A stretch of 64,000 nt of DNA from contig CALIAF010000023.1 of NCBI GenBank assembly GCA_938041335.1, positions 1-64,000 on the forward strand. The letters are read 5' to 3'. Of this stretch, positions 27,956-36,374 are shown piece by piece. A program made the translations under genes and the position numbers. This DNA is from an uncultured Ulvibacter sp. (lineage in GTDB: Bacteria > Bacteroidota > Bacteroidia > Flavobacteriales > Flavobacteriaceae). The notes below the pieces were generated by a model. That model was not told the origin of the DNA. It did no database searches and saw nothing but the letters and a program-made list of their open reading frames with translations. How positions within the stretch are numbered: the stretch's first letter is position 1; every line of letters begins with the position of its first letter.

Positions 27956-28984
27956 ATGTACAAACTGCTATTACGCCCTATACTTTTCAGCTTTGATCCA
28001 GAAAAGGTGCATTATTTTACCTTTTCGTTAGTAAAGTTATGTCATCAACTTGGTTTGGGCGGACTTTTCCGAAGCATGTATAAAAAAACCGATAAACGAT
28101 TAGAACGAAATCTTTTTGGGCTTACTTTTCAAAATCCAGTGGGTCTAGCAGCTGGGTTTGATAAGAACGCAGTATTGTATAATGAGCTGGCTAATTTTGG
28201 TTTTGGTTTTATTGAGATAGGTACTGTCACACCAATTGGGCAAGAAGGAAATCCTAAACAAAGGCTTTTTAGACTAAAAGATGATCAAGGGATTATCAAT
28301 AGAATGGGCTTTAATAATGAAGGTCTTGATGCAGCGATATCACAGCTTAAAAAGAATAAAGGAAAGTTGATAATAGGAGGGAACATAGGTAAAAACACCC
28401 AAACCTTGCCTGAGAATTACACAGCAGATTACCTTACATGCTTTAATGGATTGCATCCCTATGTAGACTATTTTGTGCTTAATGTGAGTTGCCCAAATGT
28501 GGGTAGTCACGCAAAATTAAATGACAAAGCCTATCTAGAGGAACTGATTAAAGCGGTGCAAGAAGCGAATAAAACTTTTGATAAACAAAAACCAATATTA
28601 CTAAAAATTGCGCCAGATTTAAACCGAGTGCAGCTAGACGAGATTGTAGCGCTCGTTCTTGAAACAAAACTAGATGGGGTGATTGCTAGCAACACTTCTA
28701 TGGATCGTTCTGGCTTAAAAGCGAGCGAAGCACGACTCACTCAGATAGGCAATGGTGGTTTAAGTGGACGGCCTATAAAAGATAAAAGCACAGCCGTTAT
28801 AAAACATCTGGCCGATGCGAGTAATAAAGCATTTCCAATTATAGGAGTAGGTGGTATTCACAGTGCAGAAGATGCATTAGAAAAATTAGACGCAGGGGCA
28901 GATTTAGTCCAAATTTATACGGGCTTTATTTATGAAGGTCCTTCGCTAATTAAGAAGATTAATAAAGCTATCCTCGCAAAATAA
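27956..28984 (+). CDS. pyrD: Dihydroorotate dehydrogenase (quinone), class 2
   Basis: Oxidises dihydroorotate to orotate in pyrimidine synthesis and passes electrons to the quinone pool; membrane-associated through its N-terminal helix ([20 protein letters not shown]). The FMN and substrate motifs are [14 protein letters not shown] (about 60-73), [17 protein letters not shown] with the catalytic serine environment, and [20 protein letters not shown]. Length 342, normal for class 2. The LysE-type gene follows after 4 bases. Confidence 0.96.
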   Translation: MYKLLLRPILFSFDPEKVHYFTFSLVKLCHQLGLGGLFRSMYKKTDKRLERNLFGLTFQNPVGLAAGFDKNAVLYNELANFGFGFIEIGTVTPIGQEGNPKQRLFRLKDDQGIINRMGFNNEGLDAAISQLKKNKGKLIIGGNIGKNTQTLPENYTADYLTCFNGLHPYVDYFVLNVSCPNVGSHAKLNDKAYLEELIKAVQEANKTFDKQKPILLKIAPDLNRVQLDEIVALVLETKLDGVIASNTSMDRSGLKASEARLTQIGNGGLSGRPIKDKSTAVIKHLADASNKAFPIIGVGGIHSAEDALEKLDAGADLVQIYTGFIYEGPSLIKKINKAILAK

Positions 28985-28988
28985 TCCG

Positions 28989-29618
28989 ATGCTAGAGACG
29001 CTTTTTTCTTTTTCATTAGCAACCTTGGCATTAGCACTCTCTCCTGGTCCTGACAATATTTATGTCTTAACACAATCACTAACAAATGGCGTTAAAAGTG
29101 GTATTGCAACAACCGCAGGACTTATAAGTGGATGTATTGTTCACACGACACTTTTAGCTTTTGGGATTTCGGCAATTATTACAGCTTCGGAAACAGCTTT
29201 CTTTTTGATAAAGCTCTTAGGGGCATTGTACCTTTTCTATTTAGCGTTTAAAGTATATAGAAGTGATGCACATATTGTTATTCAAGAGACAGACGATGAA
29301 GCTATAAAATTTCAGAAGAAATCCTACTGGGCTTTGTTCAAGACAGGTGTAATAATGAACCTTGTGAACCCAAAAGTGATGCTCTTTTTCTTGGCGTTTT
29401 TCCCGGCATTTATTTGGGAGCAGGAAGGAAACACGGCCTATCAATTTTATGTATTAGGGATCACTTTTATGCTCGTTTCTTTTGCAGTTTTTAGCAGTAT
29501 TGCTCTGTTGGCTGGGGCTATTTCATCCTACATTAAAAAATATAACAGCATTGGTGTCATTTTAAAATGGTTACAGATTGTTGTGTTTGTGGGGATTGGA
29601 ATTTTTATTTTGTTGTAG
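28989..29618 (+). CDS. LysE/RhtB-family amino-acid exporter
   Basis: A 209-residue inner-membrane protein with about six helices. The N-terminal ATLALALSPGPDNIYVLTQS is the LysE-type signature, and GVIMNLVNPKVMLFFLAFFP fits the second conserved helix. It begins 4 bases after pyrD, so co-transcription is likely without an obvious functional reason. The exported amino acid cannot be predicted. Confidence 0.88.
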   Translation: MLETLFSFSLATLALALSPGPDNIYVLTQSLTNGVKSGIATTAGLISGCIVHTTLLAFGISAIITASETAFFLIKLLGALYLFYLAFKVYRSDAHIVIQETDDEAIKFQKKSYWALFKTGVIMNLVNPKVMLFFLAFFPAFIWEQEGNTAYQFYVLGITFMLVSFAVFSSIALLAGAISSYIKKYNSIGVILKWLQIVVFVGIGIFILL

Positions 29619-29641
29619 CATTTATAAATGTTAGTTTGTTG

Positions 29642-29820
29642 CACTTCGACAGGCTCAGTGTGACAGTTAGCTATTTTCGTGTATTATGATAATGTCAGTC
29701 TGAGCTTGTCGAAGACCATTTGCAAAACAATTTTAAACGCTGTCACTATTTTCTTCAAGTCTGGTAAAGTGTTTATTTTTTAGATTTCTATGAACACTTC
29801 GACAAGCGCAGTGTGATAGG
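29642..29820. repeat. Paired REP-like CTTCGAC...CTCAG elements
   Basis: CTTCGACAGGCTCAGTGTGA at about 29644 faces its inverse TCTGAGCTTGTCGAAG at about 29699-29714, forming a long imperfect hairpin. A third, single copy CTTCGACAAGCGCAGTGTGA lies at about 29797-29816. Similar pairs occur at 34663-34740, 54159-54236, 59858-59934 and 61905-62038. Together with the heptad array at 29837-29899 they fill this gene-free gap. Confidence 0.75.
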
Positions 29821-29836
29821 TTAGATTTAATATAAA

Positions 29837-29899
29837 AGTTCAAAAATCTTCAATCGTTAATCTCCAATCGTTAATTTTTTATTCGAAATTCTGAATTAA
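29837..29899. repeat. Heptanucleotide repeat array upstream of HMG-CoA lyase
   Basis: Nine 7-base units in one phase, including AGTTCAA, CAATCGT (twice) and TAATCTC. The opening AGTTCAA is the same unit that precedes the short array at 15083. It ends about 20 bases before the HMG-CoA lyase ATG, so it covers the promoter region; a TATCTTTA box at 29908-29915 lies just after it. Confidence 0.7.
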
Positions 29900-29920
29900 A
29901 AAAATTATATCTTTACGTCA

Positions 29921-30784
29921 ATGCAAAAAGTAAAAATTATAGAATGTCCGCGTGATGCCATGCAAGGTATTAAAGACTGGATTCCTACAGAAAAAAAAGT
30001 ACAATATCTGCAATCCTTATTGCGCTGTGGTTTTGATACGATTGACTTTGGGAGTTTTGTGTCGCCTAAGGCCATCCCACAAATGGTGGATACGGCAGAA
30101 GTCTTATCTGCCTTAGATTTATCTAGCACAAGCAGTAAATTGTTAGCCATTGTTGCAAATGTTCGTGGCGCAGAGAGTGCTTCTCAGTATAAAGAAATAC
30201 AGTATTTAGGGTATCCTTTTTCAATTTCAGAAAACTTCCAGATGCGTAATACCCACAAGACCATTGCACAATCTATAGAAACGCTTTCTGAAATATTAAA
30301 TATCGCAGACCGCACAAATAAAGAAGTGGTGACCTATCTTTCTATGGGTTTTGGTAATCCTTATGGTGACCCTTGGAATGTGGAGATTGTAGGCGAATGG
30401 GCAGAAAAGCTTGCGGCAATGGGCGTGACTATTCTATCTCTTAGTGATACGGTTGGTACCTCAGATCCAGAAACCATAGAATACCTATTTAAAAACTTAA
30501 TACCGAAATACCCAAACATTGAGTTTGGTGCACACCTTCATACAACCCCTACTGCCTGGCACGAAAAAGTGGATGCAGCATATAATGCAGGCTGTAGACG
30601 TTTTGATGGAGCGATACAAGGTTTTGGTGGATGCCCAATGGCAAAAGACGAACTTACGGGTAATATGCCTACAGAAAAAATGCTAAGCTATTTTACTACA
30701 GAAAAAGTGGATTGTAATATTAATCCAATGTCTTTTGAAAGTGCCCACAATGAGGCAACTAAGATTTTTAGTAAATATCATTAA
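29921..30784 (+). CDS. Hydroxymethylglutaryl-CoA lyase
   Basis: Cleaves HMG-CoA to acetyl-CoA and acetoacetate, the last step of leucine degradation. A 287-residue TIM barrel with KIIECPRDAMQGIKDWIP at the N-terminus (catalytic Arg; the family usually has EVGPRDGLQN), SLSDTVGTSDP, the metal histidines in HLHTTPTAW and the signature GFGGCPMAKDELTGN. The altered first motif is shared by Bacteroidota homologues as I remember them. No other leucine-pathway gene is adjacent. Confidence 0.9.
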   Translation: MQKVKIIECPRDAMQGIKDWIPTEKKVQYLQSLLRCGFDTIDFGSFVSPKAIPQMVDTAEVLSALDLSSTSSKLLAIVANVRGAESASQYKEIQYLGYPFSISENFQMRNTHKTIAQSIETLSEILNIADRTNKEVVTYLSMGFGNPYGDPWNVEIVGEWAEKLAAMGVTILSLSDTVGTSDPETIEYLFKNLIPKYPNIEFGAHLHTTPTAWHEKVDAAYNAGCRRFDGAIQGFGGCPMAKDELTGNMPTEKMLSYFTTEKVDCNINPMSFESAHNEATKIFSKYH

Positions 30785-30815
30785 GGAAAATCGAACTTGA
30801 AATCGAATTTGAAAA

Positions 30816-31280
30816 ATGGAATCTGGGATAGAAATAACTAAAGTAGAGTTAATATTTACGGCGTTTTCTTCAAAAGAAACTGGACTTGCTAAATATTGCA
30901 AATCATTTAGATTAAGTCTTAAGGACATATTATTAGTTGGGTTGAGCCCTAGACTTATGTTAGATGATGAAGTAATTTTTATTATTTTGATTGATAAATC
31001 GAAAAATCTATATCCCATTCCAGATACTGCTTTAGATTCTAAAGGTCTTGAAGATTTTAAAAGTTATTTTAATTTAACTTCTATACGAAAGGATTGGGAG
31101 AAGTTTGAATATAAAGACCACTACGGAAGAGTTGATAAAGTAATTTACCCTTTAGATATGTATTGGGATGACTTATTTAAAAAAGATTGGAAACTAATAA
31201 TTAGATCGCTATACAGTGCATTTATAACGAAGTCCTTTTTCGGTAATTTTAAGTACACATCAAAAGATAATTTACATTAA
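30816..31280 (+). CDS. Hypothetical protein, 154 residues
   Basis: No recognisable family. The frame is uninterrupted, has no signal peptide, and contains an alternating hydrophobic core (DILLVGLSPRLMLDDEVIFIILIDKS) and an aromatic-rich C-terminal half (YPLDMYWDDLFKKDW). It starts 31 bases after the HMG-CoA lyase stop and ends 2 bases before the next ATG, so it is probably part of one transcript. Codon use looks more AT-rich than its neighbours. Confidence 0.55.
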   Translation: MESGIEITKVELIFTAFSSKETGLAKYCKSFRLSLKDILLVGLSPRLMLDDEVIFIILIDKSKNLYPIPDTALDSKGLEDFKSYFNLTSIRKDWEKFEYKDHYGRVDKVIYPLDMYWDDLFKKDWKLIIRSLYSAFITKSFFGNFKYTSKDNLH

Positions 31281-31282
31281 TC

Positions 31283-32848
31283 ATGATAAAATTCATACTC
31301 CATACTCCATATTCTAAAGTCTTTCTTCTTTCCTCTTTCCTCTTTCTTCTTTTATTAGTAAGTTGCAAAACCACTAAAATTTCAGAAGTAAAAAACAATG
31401 CTACTGTAACTATTAAGTTACTCCAAGTGAACGATGTGTATGAGATTTCGCCTTTAAGTGGAGGCAAAGTAGGTGGTATGGCACGTGTAGCACATGTTGC
31501 AGATAGTATCAGGAAACAAAACGCAAACACCTATTTGATGATGGCTGGCGATTTTTTAAATCCGTCGCTCATTGGTAACCTTAAAGTAGATGGTAAGCGT
31601 GTACGTGGCAAGCAAATGGTTGAGGTAATGAATGCCATGCAATTTGATCTGGCCGTTTTTGGCAATCATGAGTTTGACCTAAAAGAACACGAACTGCAAG
31701 AGCGATTAAATGAAAGTGAGTTTGCCTGGACAGGCGCCAATGTGTTTCAGAAAAACGGGGACAATGTACGAGTGTTTCATACTACAAAGGACGGTGATAG
31801 TATTCCTATTTCAGAAACCATTATGTACGATATAGATATTGGAAAAGAGTATCCTTTGCGATTAGGTGTATTTAGTGTTTGTGTAAATTCTAACCCTGTA
31901 GATTATGTATATTATGGAGATTACTTGCTTGAAGCGGGTAGTGCCATGAGTAGCTTAGAATCTGCTAAATCTGATATTATCGTAGGTTTAACACATCTTA
32001 CTATAGAAGAAGATGTTAAAGTGGCCGAGGCTTTTGATTCTATTGATTTAATAATGGGTGGGCACGAACATAATAATATGTATGTGCCGGTTAATGGCAT
32101 TCATGTGGCAAAAGCAGATGCAAATGCAAAAACAATGTATGTGCATACATTGACGTATAATATAGCTAGTGAGGAGTTGAAGATAGATTCTGAGTTAGTG
32201 CCTATTACAGATAAGACTCCATCTTTAGCTGATGTTGATGCTTTAGTGAAGAAATGGGAAAGAGTACTTGACAAAGAATTAAAACAAATAATAGCTAATC
32301 CAAATGAGGTAATCTATCAAGCGGTAGTTCCACTAGATGGAACAGATAAAGGGGGCAGGAGTAAGCAGACCAATCTTGGGAATATTATCGCTCAAGCGAT
32401 GTCATTAAGTTTTGATACTCCAGTAGATGGCGCTTTAGTAAATGGCGGTTCGTTTAGACTAGATGATAATCTAGAAGGAGATATTACAGCAGTAGATATC
32501 TTTAGGGTGTTACCTTTTGGCGGAGATGTGCTTAAAGTGGAAATCACTGGGCAGCTCTTAAAAGAAACGCTAAATTATGGAGAAGCTGCGAGTGGCACCG
32601 GTGCATATTTACAGCGACACAATTTTGTTAAGAATGATAATAATGAATGGGAAGTGCAAGGGGCATCCATATTAGATGAGCAGATATACACCGTCGCTTT
32701 TAGTGACTATTTACTAAAAGGATTTGATGTACCTTTTTTAACCCCTGACAACCCTGGAGTAAAAAGTGTGTATAAGCCTACCGCCTTTGAACCCGCTTTT
32801 GATATTAGAAAGGCAGTAATTGATTTTATGAAAACGATAAACCAATAA
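31283..32848 (+). CDS. UshA-like 5'-nucleotidase/metallophosphatase lipoprotein
   Basis: A 521-residue lipoprotein with a metallophosphatase domain followed by a 5'-nucleotidase C-terminal domain. The signal ends FLLLLVSC (Cys 28). Metal ligands lie in LLQVNDVYEI, MMAGDFLNP, FGNHEFDL, VGLTHLTIEED and MGGHEHNN; the first motif has Tyr where classical enzymes have His (DxH), a variant known in some subfamilies. The C-terminal domain has GRSKQTNLGNIIAQAM, DGALVNGGSFR and a GAASGTGAY-like loop. It probably hydrolyses extracytoplasmic nucleotides or phosphate esters. Much of its signal sequence is encoded by heptanucleotide repeats. Confidence 0.87.
   Translation: MIKFILHTPYSKVFLLSSFLFLLLLVSCKTTKISEVKNNATVTIKLLQVNDVYEISPLSGGKVGGMARVAHVADSIRKQNANTYLMMAGDFLNPSLIGNLKVDGKRVRGKQMVEVMNAMQFDLAVFGNHEFDLKEHELQERLNESEFAWTGANVFQKNGDNVRVFHTTKDGDSIPISETIMYDIDIGKEYPLRLGVFSVCVNSNPVDYVYYGDYLLEAGSAMSSLESAKSDIIVGLTHLTIEEDVKVAEAFDSIDLIMGGHEHNNMYVPVNGIHVAKADANAKTMYVHTLTYNIASEELKIDSELVPITDKTPSLADVDALVKKWERVLDKELKQIIANPNEVIYQAVVPLDGTDKGGRSKQTNLGNIIAQAMSLSFDTPVDGALVNGGSFRLDDNLEGDITAVDIFRVLPFGGDVLKVEITGQLLKETLNYGEAASGTGAYLQRHNFVKNDNNEWEVQGASILDEQIYTVAFSDYLLKGFDVPFLTPDNPGVKSVYKPTAFEPAFDIRKAVIDFMKTINQ
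31294..31352. repeat. Heptanucleotide repeats inside a signal-peptide coding region
   Basis: CATACTC occurs at 31294 and 31301 with CATATTC at 31308. After a 10-base spacer come CTTCTTT, CCTCTTT, CCTCTTT, CTTCTTT in phase from 31325 to 31352. Seven is not a multiple of three, so unit gain or loss would shift the frame of the UshA-like gene, which is currently in frame. Confidence 0.75.
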
Positions 32849-32852
32849 TAGT

Positions 32853-33329
32853 ATGAAAAAAATAATCAAAACAGTCTTGCTTATTGCGCTAGTCGCTTTT
32901 GTTGTGATGCAGTTTATTAGACCAGATAAAAATGAGTCTGGGTATGAAACTGTCAAGACATTTGAAAGTGAAACTAAGGTAGCACCAGAGTTAGCAGTGA
33001 TGCTAAAAACTAAATGTTATGATTGTCATAGCGACCAGACAGCATACCCTTGGTATGCCGAGATTGCCCCTGCCAGTTACTGGTTAAGCGATCATGTGAA
33101 TGATGGTAAAAAACACTTTAATGTTTCGGCTTGGAGTTCGTATAGCGCTAAGAAAAAAGACCATAAACTAGACGAACTCATTGAGATGGTAGAAGAAGGA
33201 GAGATGCCACTAGATTCTTACACTTGGCTTCATGACGATATCACAAGTGAAGAAAAAGAAAGCCTAATTGCTTGGGCAAAACTTACCAGAATGAAATATC
33301 AAAAAGAGATTTCAGAACTCGGAAAATAA
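32853..33329 (+). CDS. Haem-binding domain protein (single CxxCH cytochrome-like)
   Basis: A 158-residue protein with an N-terminal membrane anchor or signal (KTVLLIALVAFVVMQFI) and one c-type haem motif CYDCHSD at about 54-60. The surrounding pattern (TAYPWYAEIAPASYWLSDHV, HFNVSAWSSYSAKKK, EEGEMPLDSYTWLHDD) matches the Haem_bd domain family widespread in Bacteroidota. It faces the periplasm. It starts 4 bases after the UshA-like gene. Role in electron transfer is likely but unproven. Confidence 0.85.
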   Translation: MKKIIKTVLLIALVAFVVMQFIRPDKNESGYETVKTFESETKVAPELAVMLKTKCYDCHSDQTAYPWYAEIAPASYWLSDHVNDGKKHFNVSAWSSYSAKKKDHKLDELIEMVEEGEMPLDSYTWLHDDITSEEKESLIAWAKLTRMKYQKEISELGK

Positions 33330-33420
33330 ATGCGTTAAAACTACATTCCTCATTACTAGTGTCTTAAAATTTTATTTATAATTAATCTAAATAAAGTTAG
33401 GATATACCAAAAGTCACCAT

Positions 33421-33428
33421 TATTTTTG
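33421..33428 (+). promoter_or_regulatory. Bacteroidota -7 promoter element for the porin gene
   Basis: TATTTTTG fits TAnnTTTG and lies 43 bases before the porin ATG; no good TTG -33 box is visible at the right spacing. Confidence 0.4.
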
Positions 33429-33471
33429 CGCCTGAAATACAGTCTATTTGTAATCAGTCTAAATAAAAAAA

Positions 33472-34644
33472 ATGAAGAAAATACTAGTATTGAGTATGGT
33501 GTTATTTGGAGCAATCTTAAATGCTCAAACGGTTAGAGACTCTATCGTTACAGACCCACAACAACAGATGAACGCCGCTCAGACCATTTTATCTGGTAAC
33601 TACGGTAAAAAGGTAACCATAGGAGCTTATGGTGAGATTACGTATAATCAACCAGAAGGCGATAATGGGGAGTTAGATGTGCAACGTCTGGTTTTACTTG
33701 TAGGATATAAGTTTAATGATAAAACGCAGTTTGTTTCAGAAATTGAGCTCGAACACGTAGAAGAAGTGTTTGTAGAACAAGCCTTTATTAATCATTCCAT
33801 AAGCGATAACGTTAGTTTACGTGGTGGTCTAATGTTAGTCCCAATGGGAATTATAAATGAATATCACGAACCAACAACTTTTAATGGAGTGGAACGTCCA
33901 GCAGTAGATGGTGTAATTGTGCCCTCTACTTGGAGAGAAATAGGTGTAGGAGTTACCGGTCGTTTTCCAGACGCTTCTATAGGGTATCAAGCCTATGTTT
34001 TTAATGGATTTAAATCTACCATAGGTAGTGAGGATGCAGTTAGTGGTGTGTTAAGTGGATCAAGCGGTTTACGAGGTGGTCGTCAAAAAGGAATTAAATC
34101 TACAGTAGATAGCCCTACTTTTTCTACAAAATTTGATTATTACGGAATACCTGGATTACGTTTAGGGCTTTCAGGATATTTTGGAAAAACACAAGCAGAA
34201 GATGATGTAGAGCAGCTTGAAGGTGCCAATATTGGGATTGCCATGGTTGGCTTAGATGCACGGTATGCGTTTAGACAATTTACAGCTAGAGGGCAGTTTG
34301 TTTATACAGGACTTAGTGATACAGATGCCTACAATACATTAACAGGAAAAGATTTGGGTAGCGCACTGCAAGGCTACTATTTTGAGGGAGCTTACAATCT
34401 TTTACCCATTACAAATGAACAACGTTTATATGCTTTTGCACGATATGAAAACTATGACACACATGCTTCTGTAGATGGGGACTTAGAGCGTAATGATGCT
34501 TTTAATCGCAGCGATGTGACCACAGGTTTGAGTTATCATATCTCGCCAGGAGTTGTGGTAAAAGGAGACTACCAGTTTAGAAGTAACAACAGCGATGCAG
34601 ATGTAGCTAACAGATTAAATTTCGGGATAGGAGTTTGGTTTTAA
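33472..34644 (+). CDS. Porin (phosphate-selective porin O/P-like)
   Basis: A 390-residue outer-membrane barrel with signal peptide (MKKILVLSMVLFGAILNAQ). It has many alternating strands, the recognisable stretch KTQFVSEIELEHVEEVFVEQAFINH, a GGLMLVPMGIINEYHEPTTFNGVERP segment, and a C-terminal strand ending NFGIGVWF with terminal Phe. The pattern is that of OprP-like porins common in flavobacteria. The FMN-binding gene follows 161 bases later, after a degenerate repeat pair. Confidence 0.85.
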   Translation: MKKILVLSMVLFGAILNAQTVRDSIVTDPQQQMNAAQTILSGNYGKKVTIGAYGEITYNQPEGDNGELDVQRLVLLVGYKFNDKTQFVSEIELEHVEEVFVEQAFINHSISDNVSLRGGLMLVPMGIINEYHEPTTFNGVERPAVDGVIVPSTWREIGVGVTGRFPDASIGYQAYVFNGFKSTIGSEDAVSGVLSGSSGLRGGRQKGIKSTVDSPTFSTKFDYYGIPGLRLGLSGYFGKTQAEDDVEQLEGANIGIAMVGLDARYAFRQFTARGQFVYTGLSDTDAYNTLTGKDLGSALQGYYFEGAYNLLPITNEQRLYAFARYENYDTHASVDGDLERNDAFNRSDVTTGLSYHISPGVVVKGDYQFRSNNSDADVANRLNFGIGVWF

Positions 34645-34662
34645 TTTATTAATTAGAATGGC

Positions 34663-34740
34663 ACTTCGTCTGGGCTAAGTGTGACACTAATAACGATGTG
34701 TAAAGAATTTGAACAGTCACCCTCAGCGTAGTGGAAGGGC
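34663..34740. repeat. Degenerate REP-like pair
   Basis: CACTTCGTCTGGGCTAAGTG near 34663 and the inverse-like TCACCCTCAGCGTAGTGGAA near 34716 are decayed members of the CTTCGAC...CTCAG family, again as an inverted pair between genes. Confidence 0.5.
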
Positions 34741-34772
34741 AATCCATCACTAAGTTTAATCGCAATAATAAC

Positions 34773-34801
34773 TTTGGAAATTTTAATTAACGATACCTTT
34801 G
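34773..34801 (+). promoter_or_regulatory. Promoter of the FMN-binding protein gene
   Basis: TTTG (34773-34776), a 17-base spacer and TACCTTTG (34794-34801) match the flavobacterial -33/-7 pattern. Only four bases separate the -7 box from the ATG at 34806, which would make the mRNA leaderless or nearly so. Confidence 0.6.
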
Positions 34802-34805
34802 CATT

Positions 34806-35333
34806 ATGAAAATACTAGTTTCTCTTTTAGTTTTATTTATTGCCACTTCTGCCTTTACGATTCCTGAAAAAATTGAAAAGAAAGCGGATAAGGTAATTGC
34901 AAAGTTTTATGAAACAGAAAGCTTTAGTAAGCAAGAAGTTAGCATTTCCGAAGCTATGAACGAGATGACTTCTGCAGAGTTTAAGGATGGTAATTTATTT
35001 CAGATTATTTCTGAAAATGAGCGCTTGGGATATGGTTATATTGGCACCGCACCAAGTAAAACGGCTACCTATGAGTATCTTATTCTGTTTGATAGTGATT
35101 TTATAATAACAAAAAGCAAAGTACTTATTTATCGCGAAGAGTACGGTGGCGAAATTAGTAGCAGAAGATGGTTGCGACAATTTGATGGGGCCGCTGCAGG
35201 AGGGAAAGAGCTGAAATACAATGAAGATATTATTCCAATAAGTGGAGCGACCATTTCTGTGCGCTCTATGACAAGGGCCATCAATGAGGTGCTTGAGAGT
35301 ATTATGATTCTTAAAACACAAAAGGAACTTTAA
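34806..35333 (+). CDS. FMN-binding domain protein (RnfG/NqrC-like)
   Basis: A 175-residue exported protein: signal MKILVSLLVLFIATSAFT, then an FMN-binding domain ending in IIPISGATISVRSMTRAIN. In this domain family the Ser/Thr of the SGAT motif carries FMN attached by the flavin transferase ApbE. It is a stand-alone domain, not part of an Rnf or Nqr operon. The stop overlaps the next ATG, so it is translationally coupled to the 35333 membrane protein; together they may form a periplasmic flavin electron carrier. Confidence 0.82.
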   Translation: MKILVSLLVLFIATSAFTIPEKIEKKADKVIAKFYETESFSKQEVSISEAMNEMTSAEFKDGNLFQIISENERLGYGYIGTAPSKTATYEYLILFDSDFIITKSKVLIYREEYGGEISSRRWLRQFDGAAAGGKELKYNEDIIPISGATISVRSMTRAINEVLESIMILKTQKEL

Positions 35334-35830
35334 TGCAATTACACGGACTTATACATACCTTTCCTACGCAAATCAAACTTTTTATTGCTGCCTTTGTAGT
35401 GGTGTTAAGTGTTGGGTATTTTACAGGACTGTTATTTGTTAGAAATACAGAGTCTGTATCACCAGATGGAATAGAGAACAATTATCTAGGTAACGAAGAT
35501 GAGGTTGAAGTAACCGTAATGAAATTTGAAAAAGGCGAACGAGAGATGCTTACCATTATCCATACTCATATTTTATCTATGTCTTTTATCTTTTTTTTAA
35601 TGGGAGGCTTAGTCGCTATTACATCATTGCCTAAAAAATTAAAAGGTTTTCTAATGATTGAGCCTTTTATTTCTGTCTTAGTCACATTTGGAGGTATTTA
35701 CTTTATGTGGAAAGGGATGCACTGGCTTAAATATATTATTATGATTAGTGGCGTACTTATGACAGTGGTCTATATAATTAGTGCAGGAGGAGTACTGTTA
35801 CAATTGTTCCAGAAAAAAGCTGTAAATTAG
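35333..35830 (+). CDS. Small inner-membrane protein, partner of the FMN-binding protein
   Basis: A 165-residue protein with about four hydrophobic helices: IKLFIAAFVVVLSVGYFTGLL (about 14-34), HILSMSFIFFLMGGLVAI (about 78-95), FISVLVTFGGIYFMW and YIIMIISGV-like helix near the end. Conserved-looking histidines lie at the start (LHGLIHTF) and before helix 2 (IIHTHILS), reminiscent of haem-ligating membrane proteins. The 1-base overlap with the FMN-binding gene implies a joint function. I recognise no named family. Confidence 0.6.
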   Translation: MQLHGLIHTFPTQIKLFIAAFVVVLSVGYFTGLLFVRNTESVSPDGIENNYLGNEDEVEVTVMKFEKGEREMLTIIHTHILSMSFIFFLMGGLVAITSLPKKLKGFLMIEPFISVLVTFGGIYFMWKGMHWLKYIIMISGVLMTVVYIISAGGVLLQLFQKKAVN

Positions 35831-35851
35831 AGACGTTAAACGTTATATATT

Positions 35852-36292
35852 ATGAGATTAGCTGTTCTGCCTATTTTATTATTAATGCTTTTAGCTTCTT
35901 GTGGAGCCAAGCAACCTACTATTTTAAGTACTACAAGTAATCCGATGGCCACTTCATTAGATTATGAGCCTTTTTTAGACATTACCGAATATGCAAAAGA
36001 CCAGGGCTATGGATTAGAAGAAGATAAACCCATTAAAGTGGGAGAGCGAAGCGCGACTAATCAGCGGCGTTTTGTTGCTTCTTTAGCTGGGCCAGAAGGT
36101 CAAGTGTTATCTTTTTTTAGAAGAGGAAGCTGTTGTCCTTATCCTAGTGAAAATGGGCTAAGCGGGAGCGCTCTAGTAGATGTATATCAAGTGACTTATG
36201 AAGGTCTAAAAAAACCAATTCTATTGTACATAAGTTTTTATGATTTTGAAAAGTTGTATATGCCAAATGGATTTACGCAACGTAAATTGTGA
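35852..36292 (+). CDS. Lipoprotein of a flavobacterial family often mislabelled as KDO-8-P synthase
   Basis: A 146-residue lipoprotein: signal MRLAVLPILLLMLLASC. The C-terminal motif RRGSCCPYPSENG...LVDVYQVTYEG...ILLYISFYD recalls a small family that carries the misleading label 2-dehydro-3-deoxyphosphooctonate aldolase in databases. It is far too short to be that enzyme and lacks its motifs. The mature protein is probably a small outer-membrane or periplasmic lipoprotein. It lies 21 bases after the membrane-protein gene. Confidence 0.7.
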   Translation: MRLAVLPILLLMLLASCGAKQPTILSTTSNPMATSLDYEPFLDITEYAKDQGYGLEEDKPIKVGERSATNQRRFVASLAGPEGQVLSFFRRGSCCPYPSENGLSGSALVDVYQVTYEGLKKPILLYISFYDFEKLYMPNGFTQRKL

Positions 36293-36322
36293 GCTTATTT
36301 TTAATTCTAGGGTTTCAAAGTG

Positions 36323-36357
36323 TTAATTCTAAATCCATAATTCTACATTACTAATTA
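36323..36357. repeat. Short heptanucleotide repeat array upstream of guaB
   Basis: Five in-phase 7-base units (for example TTAATTC, TAAATCC, ATAATTC) directly before the guaB promoter box. Confidence 0.5.
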
Positions 36358-36364
36358 ATTACTG

Positions 36365-36372
36365 TACTTTTG
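36365..36372 (+). promoter_or_regulatory. Bacteroidota -7 promoter element of guaB
   Basis: TACTTTTG matches TAnnTTTG. Transcription would start around 36376, exactly where the leader hairpin begins. No TTG -33 box is obvious upstream. Confidence 0.6.
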
Positions 36373-36374
36373 CA

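Noticed and set aside
35852-36292. KDO-8-phosphate synthase
   Set aside because: The database label exists for similar proteins, but a 146-residue lipoprotein with a CC motif cannot be that TIM-barrel enzyme.
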